From Oryzomonas sp. (lineage in GTDB: Bacteria > Desulfobacterota > Desulfuromonadia > Geobacterales > Pseudopelobacteraceae): a stretch of 46,794 nucleotides of DNA. Made by a program: the position numbers and the translations under genes. The number at the start of each line of letters is the position of its first letter. The stretch's first letter is position 1. The stretch is taken from the NCBI GenBank assembly GCA_031292255.1, contig JARLHN010000012.1, forward strand, positions 75,039 through 121,832, read 5' to 3'. Under the pieces are notes generated by a model that did not search any database, had not been told where the DNA came from, and was given only the letters and a program-made list of their open reading frames with translations. This document shows, one piece after another, positions 24,475 to 33,054 of this stretch.

Positions 24475-26817
24475 TCACTTCGTAAACTGGGAGTTCAGGT
24501 AGGCATTAATGATGTCCGTGTAGATCTCGCGGGGCTTGCTGGTGCCGTCACTTGGGGCGACCATGCCTTCCCGCTCCATCATCTCGATGATCCGCGCGGC
24601 CCGGTTGTAGCCGATGCGTAGGCGGCGCTGGACCATGGAGATGCTGGCCTGCTTGGTCTCTGCCACCAGCCGCAGGGCATCCTCCCAGCGCGCATCCTGT
24701 TCCTCGTCTTCATCATTGCCACCCTTTTCGTCCGCATCCTTCATCTCCAGGATCGATTTCTCGTAAATCGGCTTGCCCTGTTTCTTGAGAAAATCCACCA
24801 CCCGCTGGACCTCGGAATCGGAGACAAAGGCGCCGTGGATGCGTTGCAGCTTGGAGGTGCCGGGCGGCATGTAGAGCATGTCGCCGGCGCCAAGCAGGCT
24901 CTCGGCCCCGTTGCAGTCCAGGATGGTGCGTGAATCGACCTTGGACGACACCTGGAAGGAGATGCGCGACGGCAGGTTGGCCTTGATCAGGCCGGTAATG
25001 ACGTCCACCGACGGGCGCTGGGTCGCCAGGATCAGGTGGATGCCCGAGGCGCGGGCCTTCTGGGCCAGGCGGGCGATATGCTCTTCCACCTCGCGTCCGG
25101 CCACCATCATCAGGTCGGCCAACTCGTCCACGATGACCACGATGTAGGGGAGGTGGGCGTGCTCCAACTCCTCCTCGGCGTCCATGACAAAGGGGATCGG
25201 ATCGACGATCTCATCCCCGCTCTCGACGATCTCCTCCAACTCCTCGATGATCTCGGCCTCGGGGATGGCGCCGAGTTCTTCCTGCTCCAGGGCTTCGCCG
25301 GCCAGTTTCTTGTTGTAGGACTCGATGTTGCGAACACCCTTGGCGGCCATCAGCCTGTAGCGGCGCTCCATCTCGTTGACCGCCCATTTCAGGGCCAGGG
25401 AAGCCTTCTTGGGTTCGGTCACCACCGGCAGCAGAAGATGGGGAATACCCTCGTACATGGAGAATTCCAGCATCTTGGGATCGACCATGATCATGCGCAC
25501 GTCGTGTGGCGTAGCGGTGTAGAGCAGGGACAGGATCATGGTGTTGATGGAGACCGATTTACCCGACCCCGTGGAGCCGGCCACCAGCAGGTGCGGCGCC
25601 TTGCCCAGGTCGGTGACCACCGGAATGCCGGCGATGTCCTTGCCCAGGGCCAGGGGGAGCTTCATCTTGTTGTGATGGAATTCCTCGCAATTGAAGATCT
25701 CCCGCAGGAAGACCATGTCCCGGTCGCGGTTGGGGACCTCGATCCCCACCACCCCCTTGCCGGGGATGGGGGCCACAATGCGGATCGACATGGCCTGCAG
25801 GGCCATGGTAAGGTCGTCGGCCAGCCCGGCGATCCGGCTGATCTTGATGCCCGGCGCCGGGGAGAACTCGTACATGGTGATGACCGGACCGGGGCAGATC
25901 TCCACCACCTCGCCGTCGATACCGTAATCCTTGAGCTTTTTCTCCAACAGGCGGGCGTTCATGGTCAGGGCGTCCCGGTCCAGCTTTTTCTCGGTGACCG
26001 GCGGGATGTCCAACAGGGAGAAGGGGGGGGTAAGGAAGTCGCCGTCGACCTTGATGAACTCGAACGATTCCTGGACCGAGGCGGTCTTTTCGGCTTCCTT
26101 TTTCTTGGTCTTCTCTCTTTTAAAGACATTGGCCCGGGCCGGTGGCGGAGCGGCCGGTTTGATGGTCGGTCCGGCCGATGCCGCGGCAGCCGGCATACCC
26201 TCCTGTAGGGCCTTTTCCCGCTGGCGCTCCCCGCGACCATGGGCGCGGCGCTCCTGCCAGGCATGCCATTTGTGCTGGAGGGTTTCGAACCACCAGCCGG
26301 CAAAGAGGATAAAGGAGAAGCGTGACAGGATCATAATCGAGGCCGCCAAAAGCGGCAGCAGTACGAGCATCGACCCGATTACGCCGACCGTTCCCCTGAG
26401 CATGCGGGTGGTGACCACCCCCACGGCCCCGCCGGTGGGCACCTGCTGCCCCAGGAAGATGGTCCTGTCCCGGAAGAAGGCGAACAGGGTCGCAAGGGTG
26501 AACATCAGCCCGAAAAACGCCAGAAGCTTATAGGAGCGCAGGCGGATCTCCTTGAAGCGGAACAGGGTGTAGGCCATGTACAGCAGCGCCAAAGGGACCA
26601 GGTAGGAGGCCAGGCCGAAGCAGATGAAGAACAGGTCGGCCACCTGGGCGCCCAGGCGGCCTCCCATGTTGTGGATGGCCCCCTCGTTGGAATAGCTGTT
26701 GAAGGATACGTCGCCGGCGTTGAAGGTCACGAATGCCAGCAGGATGAAGACGCCGACCGTGGCAAGCGCCATTCCCCGCAGCTCTTTGGTGAGTTTTTCT
26801 TTTTTTTGTTCTGCCAT
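24475..26817 (-). CDS. ftsK: DNA translocase FtsK
   Basis: From ATG 26817 the product has 780 residues: four membrane helices in the first ~180, a short charged linker (Ala/Pro/Lys-rich, ~185-250), then the motor with Walker A AGSTGSGKS (~410), Walker B VVIVDELADLMM, the ATQRPSVDVITGLIKANLPSRI block, and the C-terminal winged-helix gamma domain (ASISMVQRRLRIGYNRAARIIEMME) that reads KOPS sites. It pumps DNA at the division septum to resolve chromosome dimers with XerCD. The frame extends to a TTG at 26841; neither start has a clear ribosome binding site. An acidic insert (~500-550, EEIVESGDEIVDPIPF) sits inside the motor. Confidence 0.95.
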   Translation of the reverse strand: MAEQKKEKLTKELRGMALATVGVFILLAFVTFNAGDVSFNSYSNEGAIHNMGGRLGAQVADLFFICFGLASYLVPLALLYMAYTLFRFKEIRLRSYKLLAFFGLMFTLATLFAFFRDRTIFLGQQVPTGGAVGVVTTRMLRGTVGVIGSMLVLLPLLAASIMILSRFSFILFAGWWFETLQHKWHAWQERRAHGRGERQREKALQEGMPAAAASAGPTIKPAAPPPARANVFKREKTKKKEAEKTASVQESFEFIKVDGDFLTPPFSLLDIPPVTEKKLDRDALTMNARLLEKKLKDYGIDGEVVEICPGPVITMYEFSPAPGIKISRIAGLADDLTMALQAMSIRIVAPIPGKGVVGIEVPNRDRDMVFLREIFNCEEFHHNKMKLPLALGKDIAGIPVVTDLGKAPHLLVAGSTGSGKSVSINTMILSLLYTATPHDVRMIMVDPKMLEFSMYEGIPHLLLPVVTEPKKASLALKWAVNEMERRYRLMAAKGVRNIESYNKKLAGEALEQEELGAIPEAEIIEELEEIVESGDEIVDPIPFVMDAEEELEHAHLPYIVVIVDELADLMMVAGREVEEHIARLAQKARASGIHLILATQRPSVDVITGLIKANLPSRISFQVSSKVDSRTILDCNGAESLLGAGDMLYMPPGTSKLQRIHGAFVSDSEVQRVVDFLKKQGKPIYEKSILEMKDADEKGGNDEDEEQDARWEDALRLVAETKQASISMVQRRLRIGYNRAARIIEMMEREGMVAPSDGTSKPREIYTDIINAYLNSQFTK

Positions 26818-26931
26818 GGGGGTTATAGGGCTCGATTGCAATCAAAGTAGTTGATGAAACCGGGCCATATTACCCGTAATCCGGGGGGAGAGGCAAAGGA
26901 AAAATGGGACGGATCGGCAAAAGGAATTTAT

Positions 26932-26945
26932 TTGACCTTTGTCAT
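26932..26945 (+). promoter_or_regulatory. FNR/CRP-type palindrome upstream of the YgbA-like gene
   Basis: TTGACCTTTGTCAT is a near-perfect TTGAC-N4-GTCAa palindrome with the half-site spacing used by FNR-superfamily regulators. It ends 24 bases before the ATG at 26969. The downstream gene's family is known for nitric-oxide-stimulated promoters, so control by an FNR-, DNR- or HcpR-like NO regulator is plausible. Confidence 0.45.
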
Positions 26946-26968
26946 GTAAGATTCGGAAATAAGAAGGC

Positions 26969-27325
26969 ATGATGACAACCATGGAAACGCTAACGAAGCT
27001 TCAGAAAAAAGATATCGGGCTGATCGGCAAGTTTGTCGAGGTCTACTGTGCAGGCAAACATGGGACCGGCGAACGTTCGCGGTTTTGTCTTCCCGCCGGG
27101 CAGGGAGAACGCATGCTGTGCGTCGAATGCGCCGAATTCATGGCGTATGCCGTCGCCAGGCGGATGAAATGCCCTCTGGAGGCCGAGAAGCCGAGCTGCA
27201 AACACTGCCGGGTCCATTGTTACAACAAGGCGAACCTGGCAAAGGTGAAGGAGATCATGGCCTATGCCGGGAAAAGGCTGATGCTGCGGGGGAGGCTGGA
27301 TTATATCTGGCATTACTTCTTCTGA
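26969..27325 (+). CDS. YgbA/nitrous-oxide-stimulated-promoter family protein
   Basis: The 118-residue product is Cys- and Lys-rich. C-x2-C motifs occur in LCVECAEFM and CKHCRVHCY, with basic LAKVKEIMAYAGKRLMLR and the aromatic end YIWHYFF. These match the YgbA_NO family (PF11756), induced by nitric oxide in other bacteria; YgbA has been linked to recovery from nitrosative stress. The conserved cysteines may bind iron-sulfur or zinc. ATG 26969 has AGAAGG upstream. A palindrome upstream and a ferredoxin-like gene downstream support a small nitrosative-stress unit. Confidence 0.82.
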   Translation: MMTTMETLTKLQKKDIGLIGKFVEVYCAGKHGTGERSRFCLPAGQGERMLCVECAEFMAYAVARRMKCPLEAEKPSCKHCRVHCYNKANLAKVKEIMAYAGKRLMLRGRLDYIWHYFF

Positions 27326-27419
27326 AACCGCGATTCACGACGTGCCACGGAGACATAAGAGAGCAGAGAAGCTTTAGTCGAAAAAATATGCGGAAATTCC
27401 GAAAAAAGGAGAAAGAACC

Positions 27420-28172
27420 ATGTTGAGAAAGATCGTGAATATAGACCGGGACAAATGCGACGGTTGCGGGCTGTGCGTCCCTTCCTGCGCCGAAGGGGCC
27501 ATAAAGATCGTAGACGGCAAGGCGGTGCTGGCGGCGGACAACCTGTGCGACGGCCTGGGGGCCTGCCTGGGCGAATGCCCGCGGGACGCCATTACCGTTG
27601 AAGAGCGCGAGGCCGACGGATTCGATGAAACGGCCGTTGAACAGCACCTGGCTGCCCAGGGCAGGCCTGTGCCGAGCCATCCCCATGCCGCCCCGGCGCC
27701 TGCTGCGCATGGTCACCACCACGGCGGCGGCTGCCCCGGCTCCCGCGCCATGAGTTTTGCCCGCCCCCAGGAGACGCCTGCTTCAGAGACCATTGGCAGC
27801 CGTCAGAGCCAACTGGCCCAGTGGCCGGTGCAACTGCACCTGGTATCCACCAGCGCCCCCTATTTCCAGGGCGCCGACCTGCTGATCACGGCCGATTGCG
27901 TGCCGGTCGCCTATGCCGGCTACCACGAGGATTTCCTCAAGGGACACTCGGTCGTCATGGGCTGTCCCAAGCTGGACGACAACCAGTTCTACCAGCAGAA
28001 GCTGACCGAACTTTTCATCCGTTCCGACATCAAGAGCGTTACCGTGCTGAAGATGGAAGTGCCCTGCTGCGGGGGGATTGCCGTGGCTGCCCGGCAGGCC
28101 ATCGCCGCAAGCGGCAAAGAGATACCTTACAGGGAGGTTACCATCGGCATTCAGGGGCAGGTCAGGGGGTAG
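27420..28172 (+). CDS. 4Fe-4S ferredoxin-type protein with C-terminal domain of unknown function
   Basis: The 250-residue product begins with C13-x2-C16-x2-C19-x3-C23, a complete [4Fe-4S] motif, followed by a second motif C43-x5-C49-x3-C53 where the second cysteine is replaced (L46). A His/Pro/Ala-rich linker (~72-105, with HAAPAPAAHGHHHGGGCPGSR split over several turns) joins a conserved ~140-residue domain (YFQGADLLITADCVPVAYAG ... VVMGCPKLDD ... VPCCGGI) holding more cysteines. Such proteins accompany hybrid-cluster protein genes in anaerobes and probably transfer electrons. ATG 27420 has AAAGGAG upstream. It may be coexpressed with the YgbA-like gene. Confidence 0.85.
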   Translation: MLRKIVNIDRDKCDGCGLCVPSCAEGAIKIVDGKAVLAADNLCDGLGACLGECPRDAITVEEREADGFDETAVEQHLAAQGRPVPSHPHAAPAPAAHGHHHGGGCPGSRAMSFARPQETPASETIGSRQSQLAQWPVQLHLVSTSAPYFQGADLLITADCVPVAYAGYHEDFLKGHSVVMGCPKLDDNQFYQQKLTELFIRSDIKSVTVLKMEVPCCGGIAVAARQAIAASGKEIPYREVTIGIQGQVRG

Positions 28173-28249
28173 GTTTTCTTTTGGTCGTGATGGAACTGAT
28201 TCAGGTATGGTATATTGAGATGCAGCGTTGTCCGGTTTGGTCTCTACAG

Positions 28250-28386
28250 TTAGATCCCCCTCCCTTGACGGGAGGACCCTCAGGGGCCTAAAGGAGCTGG
28301 GGGGTGGGTGAAGCTGCCAACTGAGTCATATGTGGCAATTCCCCCCCCCTAACCCCCTCCCGCAAGGGGCGGGGGGACTTTAGATC
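28250..28386. repeat. 137-bp GC-rich inverted intergenic repeat
   Basis: Left arm TTAGATCCCCCTCCCTTG with inner GTGAAGCTGCCA (28250-28319) and right arm TGGCAATTCCCCCC... ending ACTTTAGATC (28333-28386) are imperfect inverted copies. It belongs to the same general C/G-tract style as the other repeats but with different ends (TAGATC). No gene inside. Confidence 0.6.
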
Positions 28387-28466
28387 ATCTGTTGAGTCGA
28401 ATGCAATTTCCTGACCGGATATTTCTGTTTGACGCTCGCAACATGCCATCTGCCGGGAGGAAGGCC

Positions 28467-29024
28467 ATGAAGACACGAATAGAGATCATGCGCGGCGATA
28501 TCACGCAAATGGCCGTGGACGCCATCGTCAATGCCGCCAACACTACCCTTCTGGGGGGCGGCGGGGTGGACGGCGCCATCCATCGGGCGGCGGGGCCGGA
28601 ATTGGTGGCGGAATGCGCCGGGCTGGGCGGTTGCGAGACCGGTGACGCCAGGATCACGGGAGGTTACCGCCTGGCGGCACGGCACGTCATTCACACCGTT
28701 GGCCCGGTCTGGCGGGGCGGTGCGCGGGGAGAGCCGGATCTTCTGCGGAGCGCCTACCGGCGTTGTTTCGAGGTCGCCGTGGAAAACGGCCTGGCCAGCA
28801 TCGCATTTCCGGCCATCAGTTGCGGCGTGTACGGTTACCCCATGCGGGATGCGGCCCTGATAGCGCTGTCGGTGGCGCGGGAGGCAACCGGGCATGATTC
28901 CGTACTGGAGCGGGTCATATTCGTTCTGTATAACGACGAGGCGGCCCAAACCTATCGGGATGCCGCCGCTGCCCTGAAGATGGAGTTCGGCACACCCTCG
29001 TCGCCTCAATCCTCACCGCTTTGA
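28467..29024 (+). CDS. Macrodomain protein (O-acetyl-ADP-ribose deacetylase-like)
   Basis: ATG 28467 has GGGAGG at good distance; the frame extends to a TTG at 28392 without support. The 185-residue product is one macrodomain: [16 protein letters not shown], the glycine loop [19 protein letters not shown], and the phosphate-binding [13 protein letters not shown]. Family members (YmdB type) hydrolyse O-acetyl-ADP-ribose or remove ADP-ribose from proteins and nucleic acids, in the cytoplasm. The gene lies after a repeat element and converges with the EAL-HDOD gene. Confidence 0.93.
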   Translation: MKTRIEIMRGDITQMAVDAIVNAANTTLLGGGGVDGAIHRAAGPELVAECAGLGGCETGDARITGGYRLAARHVIHTVGPVWRGGARGEPDLLRSAYRRCFEVAVENGLASIAFPAISCGVYGYPMRDAALIALSVAREATGHDSVLERVIFVLYNDEAAQTYRDAAAALKMEFGTPSSPQSSPL

Positions 29025-29049
29025 CTTCATCCGAGAATTGAACTCGGTA

Positions 29050-30294
29050 TTACTTGTCTTGCGCGATGCCGGTTCGCCAGCTGAAAGCGTCCAACTGCGC
29101 GGCCAGCAGGGTGGCGACGGGAATGCCGCAGGTTTCGGTCAAATGGTGGATCTCGCCGAAATTGGTCTGTTCGAGCGTTTCCGCCAGCGCCAGAAGGGCG
29201 CCCAGTTCCCCATCGCGGTTGAGCAGCGCAGCGGCGATTTCGTCGCTCAGCCGCAATTCCCGAACAATGCCTTCAATGGGCGTCTCGAAGAGCACATCCA
29301 CCAGTGACAGGATGCCGAGCATGAAGGCCGAATCCACCTGTTCGCTGCCGCGGGGCAGGTGGTAATGTTCCATGACCAGGTACTCCAGCAGGCGCCCTCG
29401 AACGGCGGCCATTTCCAGCAGGGGGTTGTTGATCCCCCGGCTGTCGGCGCTGGCGAAGATGGCCAGTTGAACCCAGCGCCGCAACTTGCCGAGCCCAAGC
29501 AGCATGATGGCGTGCCGCAGACTATTGATCTTCTCCCGCAGGCCCATGTGCACCGAGTTGACCAGTTTCAGCATGTTGTACGACAGTTCCGGATGGTCCC
29601 TGAATATCTCCTCGATCTTGCCGAAATCCGTATCGCCCTGAAGATTGCCGAGCAGTCGCAGCATTGCCATCCTGGATGGTTCGAGCCCTTTCCGCTTGAG
29701 CACCACCGGCCGTGCGAAAAAGTATCCCTGGAACAGCTCGAAACCCAGCTCGAGACAATCCTGGAACCGCTCCATCGTCTCTATCCGTTCCGCCAGGAGC
29801 GTGACGGGAAATTGGCGTAGCGCGGCCACGATCTCCGGCAGGTCGGCAGGGTTGGTCTCCAGGAGGTCGATCTTGACGATATCCACGAAACGGTACAGAT
29901 CGTGGTGTTCCGGGGAATAGACATGATCGTCGAGGGCGATGCGGTAGTTCTTTCCCTTGAGCTGGCGGCAGCGATCTTTGACGACGTCGGTCAATTCAAC
30001 CGATTCAAGCAACTCCAGAATGGTTTGCCGGGGCGGCAGGACTTCGACCATGTCCGAGAAGAGTACATCGTGGGTGACGTTGATGAAACCGTCCTTGTCC
30101 CCCAGCACGTTATTGAGGCCAAAGTTCGCCAGGGCGCTGGAGATCACGCTCATGCTGGCCTGGTCCTGGCTTTCGTATTCGCTGTAATTTTTCTCGGTCG
30201 AACGGAAGAGGAGTTCGTATCCCACGATCTCCTGCCGGATGTCCAGGATCGGCTGGCGCCCCAGAAAAAATTTTGTAAGCGATGGTATGTCCAT
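29050..30294 (-). CDS. EAL-HDOD (YuxH-type) signalling protein
   Basis: The 414-residue product joins an N-terminal EAL-like domain (~10-205: FLGRQPILDIRQEIVGYELLFRS ... VKIDLLE ... AERIET ... FQGYFFARP) to a HDOD domain (~210-400). The EAL motif reads ELL and other metal ligands look degenerate, so it probably binds rather than degrades c-di-GMP, or does neither. The HDOD part resembles HD domains without full metal ligands. Proteins of this kind regulate motility or biofilm output in Geobacter and relatives. The start ATG 30294 has no strong ribosome binding site. Confidence 0.88.
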   Translation of the reverse strand: MDIPSLTKFFLGRQPILDIRQEIVGYELLFRSTEKNYSEYESQDQASMSVISSALANFGLNNVLGDKDGFINVTHDVLFSDMVEVLPPRQTILELLESVELTDVVKDRCRQLKGKNYRIALDDHVYSPEHHDLYRFVDIVKIDLLETNPADLPEIVAALRQFPVTLLAERIETMERFQDCLELGFELFQGYFFARPVVLKRKGLEPSRMAMLRLLGNLQGDTDFGKIEEIFRDHPELSYNMLKLVNSVHMGLREKINSLRHAIMLLGLGKLRRWVQLAIFASADSRGINNPLLEMAAVRGRLLEYLVMEHYHLPRGSEQVDSAFMLGILSLVDVLFETPIEGIVRELRLSDEIAAALLNRDGELGALLALAETLEQTNFGEIHHLTETCGIPVATLLAAQLDAFSWRTGIAQDK

Positions 30295-30592
30295 GACCGG
30301 CTTTATCCGCGCCTGAAGCGCACTGTGTCAAATGGCTGCCGGTTGCCCGGCCCGTTAGAACGGCGAAAATGGGTTGAACCCGGATATGCCATCAGGCGGA
30401 GCAAAGCTCCCGCACGCGCCCTGCCGGAATATGCCTCGGCAGCGTCTCGTGTCCTAATGGAAAATCTAGGTTGAATTTTACCATCGTATCGCCAAGAATG
30501 CGAATGCAAATTTGATGGTCGCCAGGCGGAATCCGCCGGCGGACCATGCGCGTCACTTGCCGATGACCTCCCTGCTGTGCTACAACAGTGCC

Positions 30593-32539
30593 ATGCTCCA
30601 GCTAATTGATATCTCCAAAGACTTTGCCGGCAATCCGCTCTTCACCGCCATCTCCTGGCACCTGAAAAAGGGTGAGCGGGTCGCGCTGGTAGGCGAAAAC
30701 GGCGCCGGCAAATCCACCCTGATGAAGATCATTGCAGGGCTCTGCGAACCATCCTCGGGCGAGATCCAGACTGCCCGGGGCGCAAAGGCCGCGTACCTGC
30801 CCCAGGACGGCATCGCCACCAGCGGGCGCACCTTGTTCCATGAGGTCCGGGCGGCACTTTCCGAATTGCTGGCAATGGAGGAGGAATTGCACCACCTGGG
30901 GCAGGAATTGGGGCAGCTCCCCCATGATTCCGCTGAACATGAAACGGCTCTACAGCGCTATGGGGAACTCCAGGAACAGTTCCGCCACCGGGGCGGCTAC
31001 ACCATGGAGGCCGAGATCGGGACGGTGCTGAAAGGGCTGGGGTTTTCCCAGGCGGACTGGCAACGCGACTGCGGCGAGTTCTCCGGCGGCTGGCAGATGC
31101 GCATCGCCTTGGCACGGCTGCTCCTTCAGAAACCGGACGTGCTGCTTCTGGACGAACCGACCAATCATCTGGATATCGAGGCCCGCAACTGGCTGGAGGA
31201 GTACCTCTGTTCCTACCCCGGCTCGGTGATCCTGGTTTCCCACGACCGTTTCTTCATGGACCGGGTATGCAGTAGGGTCAGCGAGGTCTGGAACCATGCC
31301 ATCACCGACTACCATTGCAGCTACTCCAGATATCTCCTCCAGCGCGAGGAGAGGGTCACGGCCCTGCGGGAGGCCAAGCGCCGCCAGGACGAGGAGGTCG
31401 AGAAGTCCGAGGATTTTATCCGCCGTTTCCGTTACCAGGCCAACAAGGCCTCCCTGGTGCAGTCACGCATCAAGCAACTGGATCGGGTGGAACGGATCGT
31501 GCTCCCTCCGGAACGGAAAAGGATACGGTTTCACTTCCCCCCTGCCCCTAAAAGCGGAAAGACCGTCATGGAGCTGAGAGGCCTGACCAAGTCTTACGGG
31601 GACCTGGCGGTCCTCGACCGCGTGGATCTCGTTGTGGAGAAGGGCGAACGAGTCGCCTTGGTGGGCCATAACGGGGCCGGCAAGTCCACTCTCATGTCGG
31701 TCCTGGCCGGCGCCCCGTTCCAGGGGGGTGAACGGATCGAAGGGCATAATGCGATCGCTGATTACTTTGCCCAGGATCAGGCCAGCGTCCTGGACGCCAC
31801 GCGCACGGCCTATGAGGAACTCTATGCCGATGCCCCCTATGACATGGTCCCGAAGTTGCGGGACATCCTGGGCGCCTTTCTCTTTTCGGGTGACGACATC
31901 CACAAGAAGGTCGGCGTGCTTTCCGGCGGCGAGCGCAACCGCCTGGCCCTGGCCAAGATGCTGCTGCGTCCCTCCAACCTGCTGCTGATGGACGAACCGA
32001 CCAACCATCTGGACCTGTTCAGTAAGGAGGTGCTGTTGGACGCCCTGCGCTCCTATGACGGCACGGTGGTGTTCGTCTCCCACGACCGTTATTTCGTCAA
32101 CGGCCTGGCGACCCGCGTCGTGGAGGTTGAAGGAGGCGCTCTTGTCAACTATTACGGCGATTACGAGTATTATCTGGAGAAAAAAGAACGGGGAACGCCG
32201 GCCGCATCCTCCGCTGCCGCCCGCGCCGCTGTCCCAGGGCAGTCCGCCGCCTCTGAAGCTCCACCCCCGCCGCTCCCTGAAACGACCCGGGAAGAACGCA
32301 AGAAGGGACGCGAGGAGGAAAAGCAACGCAAGCGGGAGGAACAGGGCCGTCAAAAGCAGTTGGCCGCAGTGGAGGCCGAGATCTCCCGTACCGAGGCTGA
32401 GCTTGCCCGCCTGGAGGTGGAGATGAACGCCCCCGGGTTTTTCGACGATCCGCAGAGAGGCGCCGAGGCCGGCGAACGCCACGCAGCCCTGAATTGCCGG
32501 TTGGAGGAGTTGTACGGGGAATGGGAGGCTTTGTCGTAG
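30593..32539 (+). CDS. ABC-F family ATPase
   Basis: From ATG 30593 the product has 648 residues; the frame is open from 30512 but the first residues there are not ABC-F-like. It has two ABC cassettes: Walker A GENGAGKST (~36) and GHNGAGKST, signatures FSGGWQMR and LSGGERNR, two LDEPTNHLD/MDEPTNHLD Walker B blocks, and the linker (P-site tRNA interaction motif) between. The C-terminus is a Lys/Glu-rich coiled coil after an Ala/Pro linker, as in Uup/YdiF types. There are no membrane helices, so it is a ribosome-associated translation factor rather than a transporter; an antibiotic-resistance role is not indicated. Confidence 0.9.
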   Translation: MLQLIDISKDFAGNPLFTAISWHLKKGERVALVGENGAGKSTLMKIIAGLCEPSSGEIQTARGAKAAYLPQDGIATSGRTLFHEVRAALSELLAMEEELHHLGQELGQLPHDSAEHETALQRYGELQEQFRHRGGYTMEAEIGTVLKGLGFSQADWQRDCGEFSGGWQMRIALARLLLQKPDVLLLDEPTNHLDIEARNWLEEYLCSYPGSVILVSHDRFFMDRVCSRVSEVWNHAITDYHCSYSRYLLQREERVTALREAKRRQDEEVEKSEDFIRRFRYQANKASLVQSRIKQLDRVERIVLPPERKRIRFHFPPAPKSGKTVMELRGLTKSYGDLAVLDRVDLVVEKGERVALVGHNGAGKSTLMSVLAGAPFQGGERIEGHNAIADYFAQDQASVLDATRTAYEELYADAPYDMVPKLRDILGAFLFSGDDIHKKVGVLSGGERNRLALAKMLLRPSNLLLMDEPTNHLDLFSKEVLLDALRSYDGTVVFVSHDRYFVNGLATRVVEVEGGALVNYYGDYEYYLEKKERGTPAASSAAARAAVPGQSAASEAPPPPLPETTREERKKGREEEKQRKREEQGRQKQLAAVEAEISRTEAELARLEVEMNAPGFFDDPQRGAEAGERHAALNCRLEELYGEWEALS

Positions 32540-33054
32540 CATGCCTACCCCTCTTTAACCCAGATTTTCCATTAGGGCAGGAACTTTACTCCGCCTCATG
32601 GTATAGCTGGGTTTACTCTGCCTAAAACCGATGTGCGGCCATCCTGCCGGCCGGCCGGGCAACCGCACCTGGATTCTGCCTGCTTAATCTGCCGTGATCG
32701 GATTTGCGCTCCGCGGCATTTATCCGGTAAAACGCTTTTGCTTTTTCGGAATCCCTGTGGTATTTATTACCGGTAAATTTTTGATGCTGTTCATTTGATG
32801 GGAAGCAGGATAGCAAAATTTAACGGTGTTTACCTGTGGCCGCGAGATTGCGCAGGCCTTCAATAGGTTTTCATCCAGAACCCGGTCAATTGCCCTGACA
32901 AGCCTGATCAGGGCTCTTTTGCCCACCCTTCTTCCAGGCACCGTTCCCGCCAACATGCACTGCCAGCGTCAGCTCGATCAGTCATACCGCCTGTTGTGGT
33001 CAGGATTTATTTCGATTTCAGGTATGAAACTTAACGACATGAGGAGGAAGCGGC
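32540..33054. other. Intergenic region and long pckG leader
   Basis: About 515 bases without a convincing gene. A small stem GCCCTGA (32892-32898) with TCAGGGC (32908-32914) followed by TCTTTT could be a weak terminator or attenuator. TAGGTTTTCATCCAGAACCC near 32865 resembles the end of the element at 36079-36329, and CAGGTATGAAACTTAA near 33020 weakly resembles its opposite end, so a decayed copy may lie here. Palindromic ACCGGTAAA occurs near 32770. Confidence 0.4.

Noticed and set aside
25036-26208. 390-codon ORF antisense to ftsK
   Set aside because: Shadow frame; no start signal or domain.
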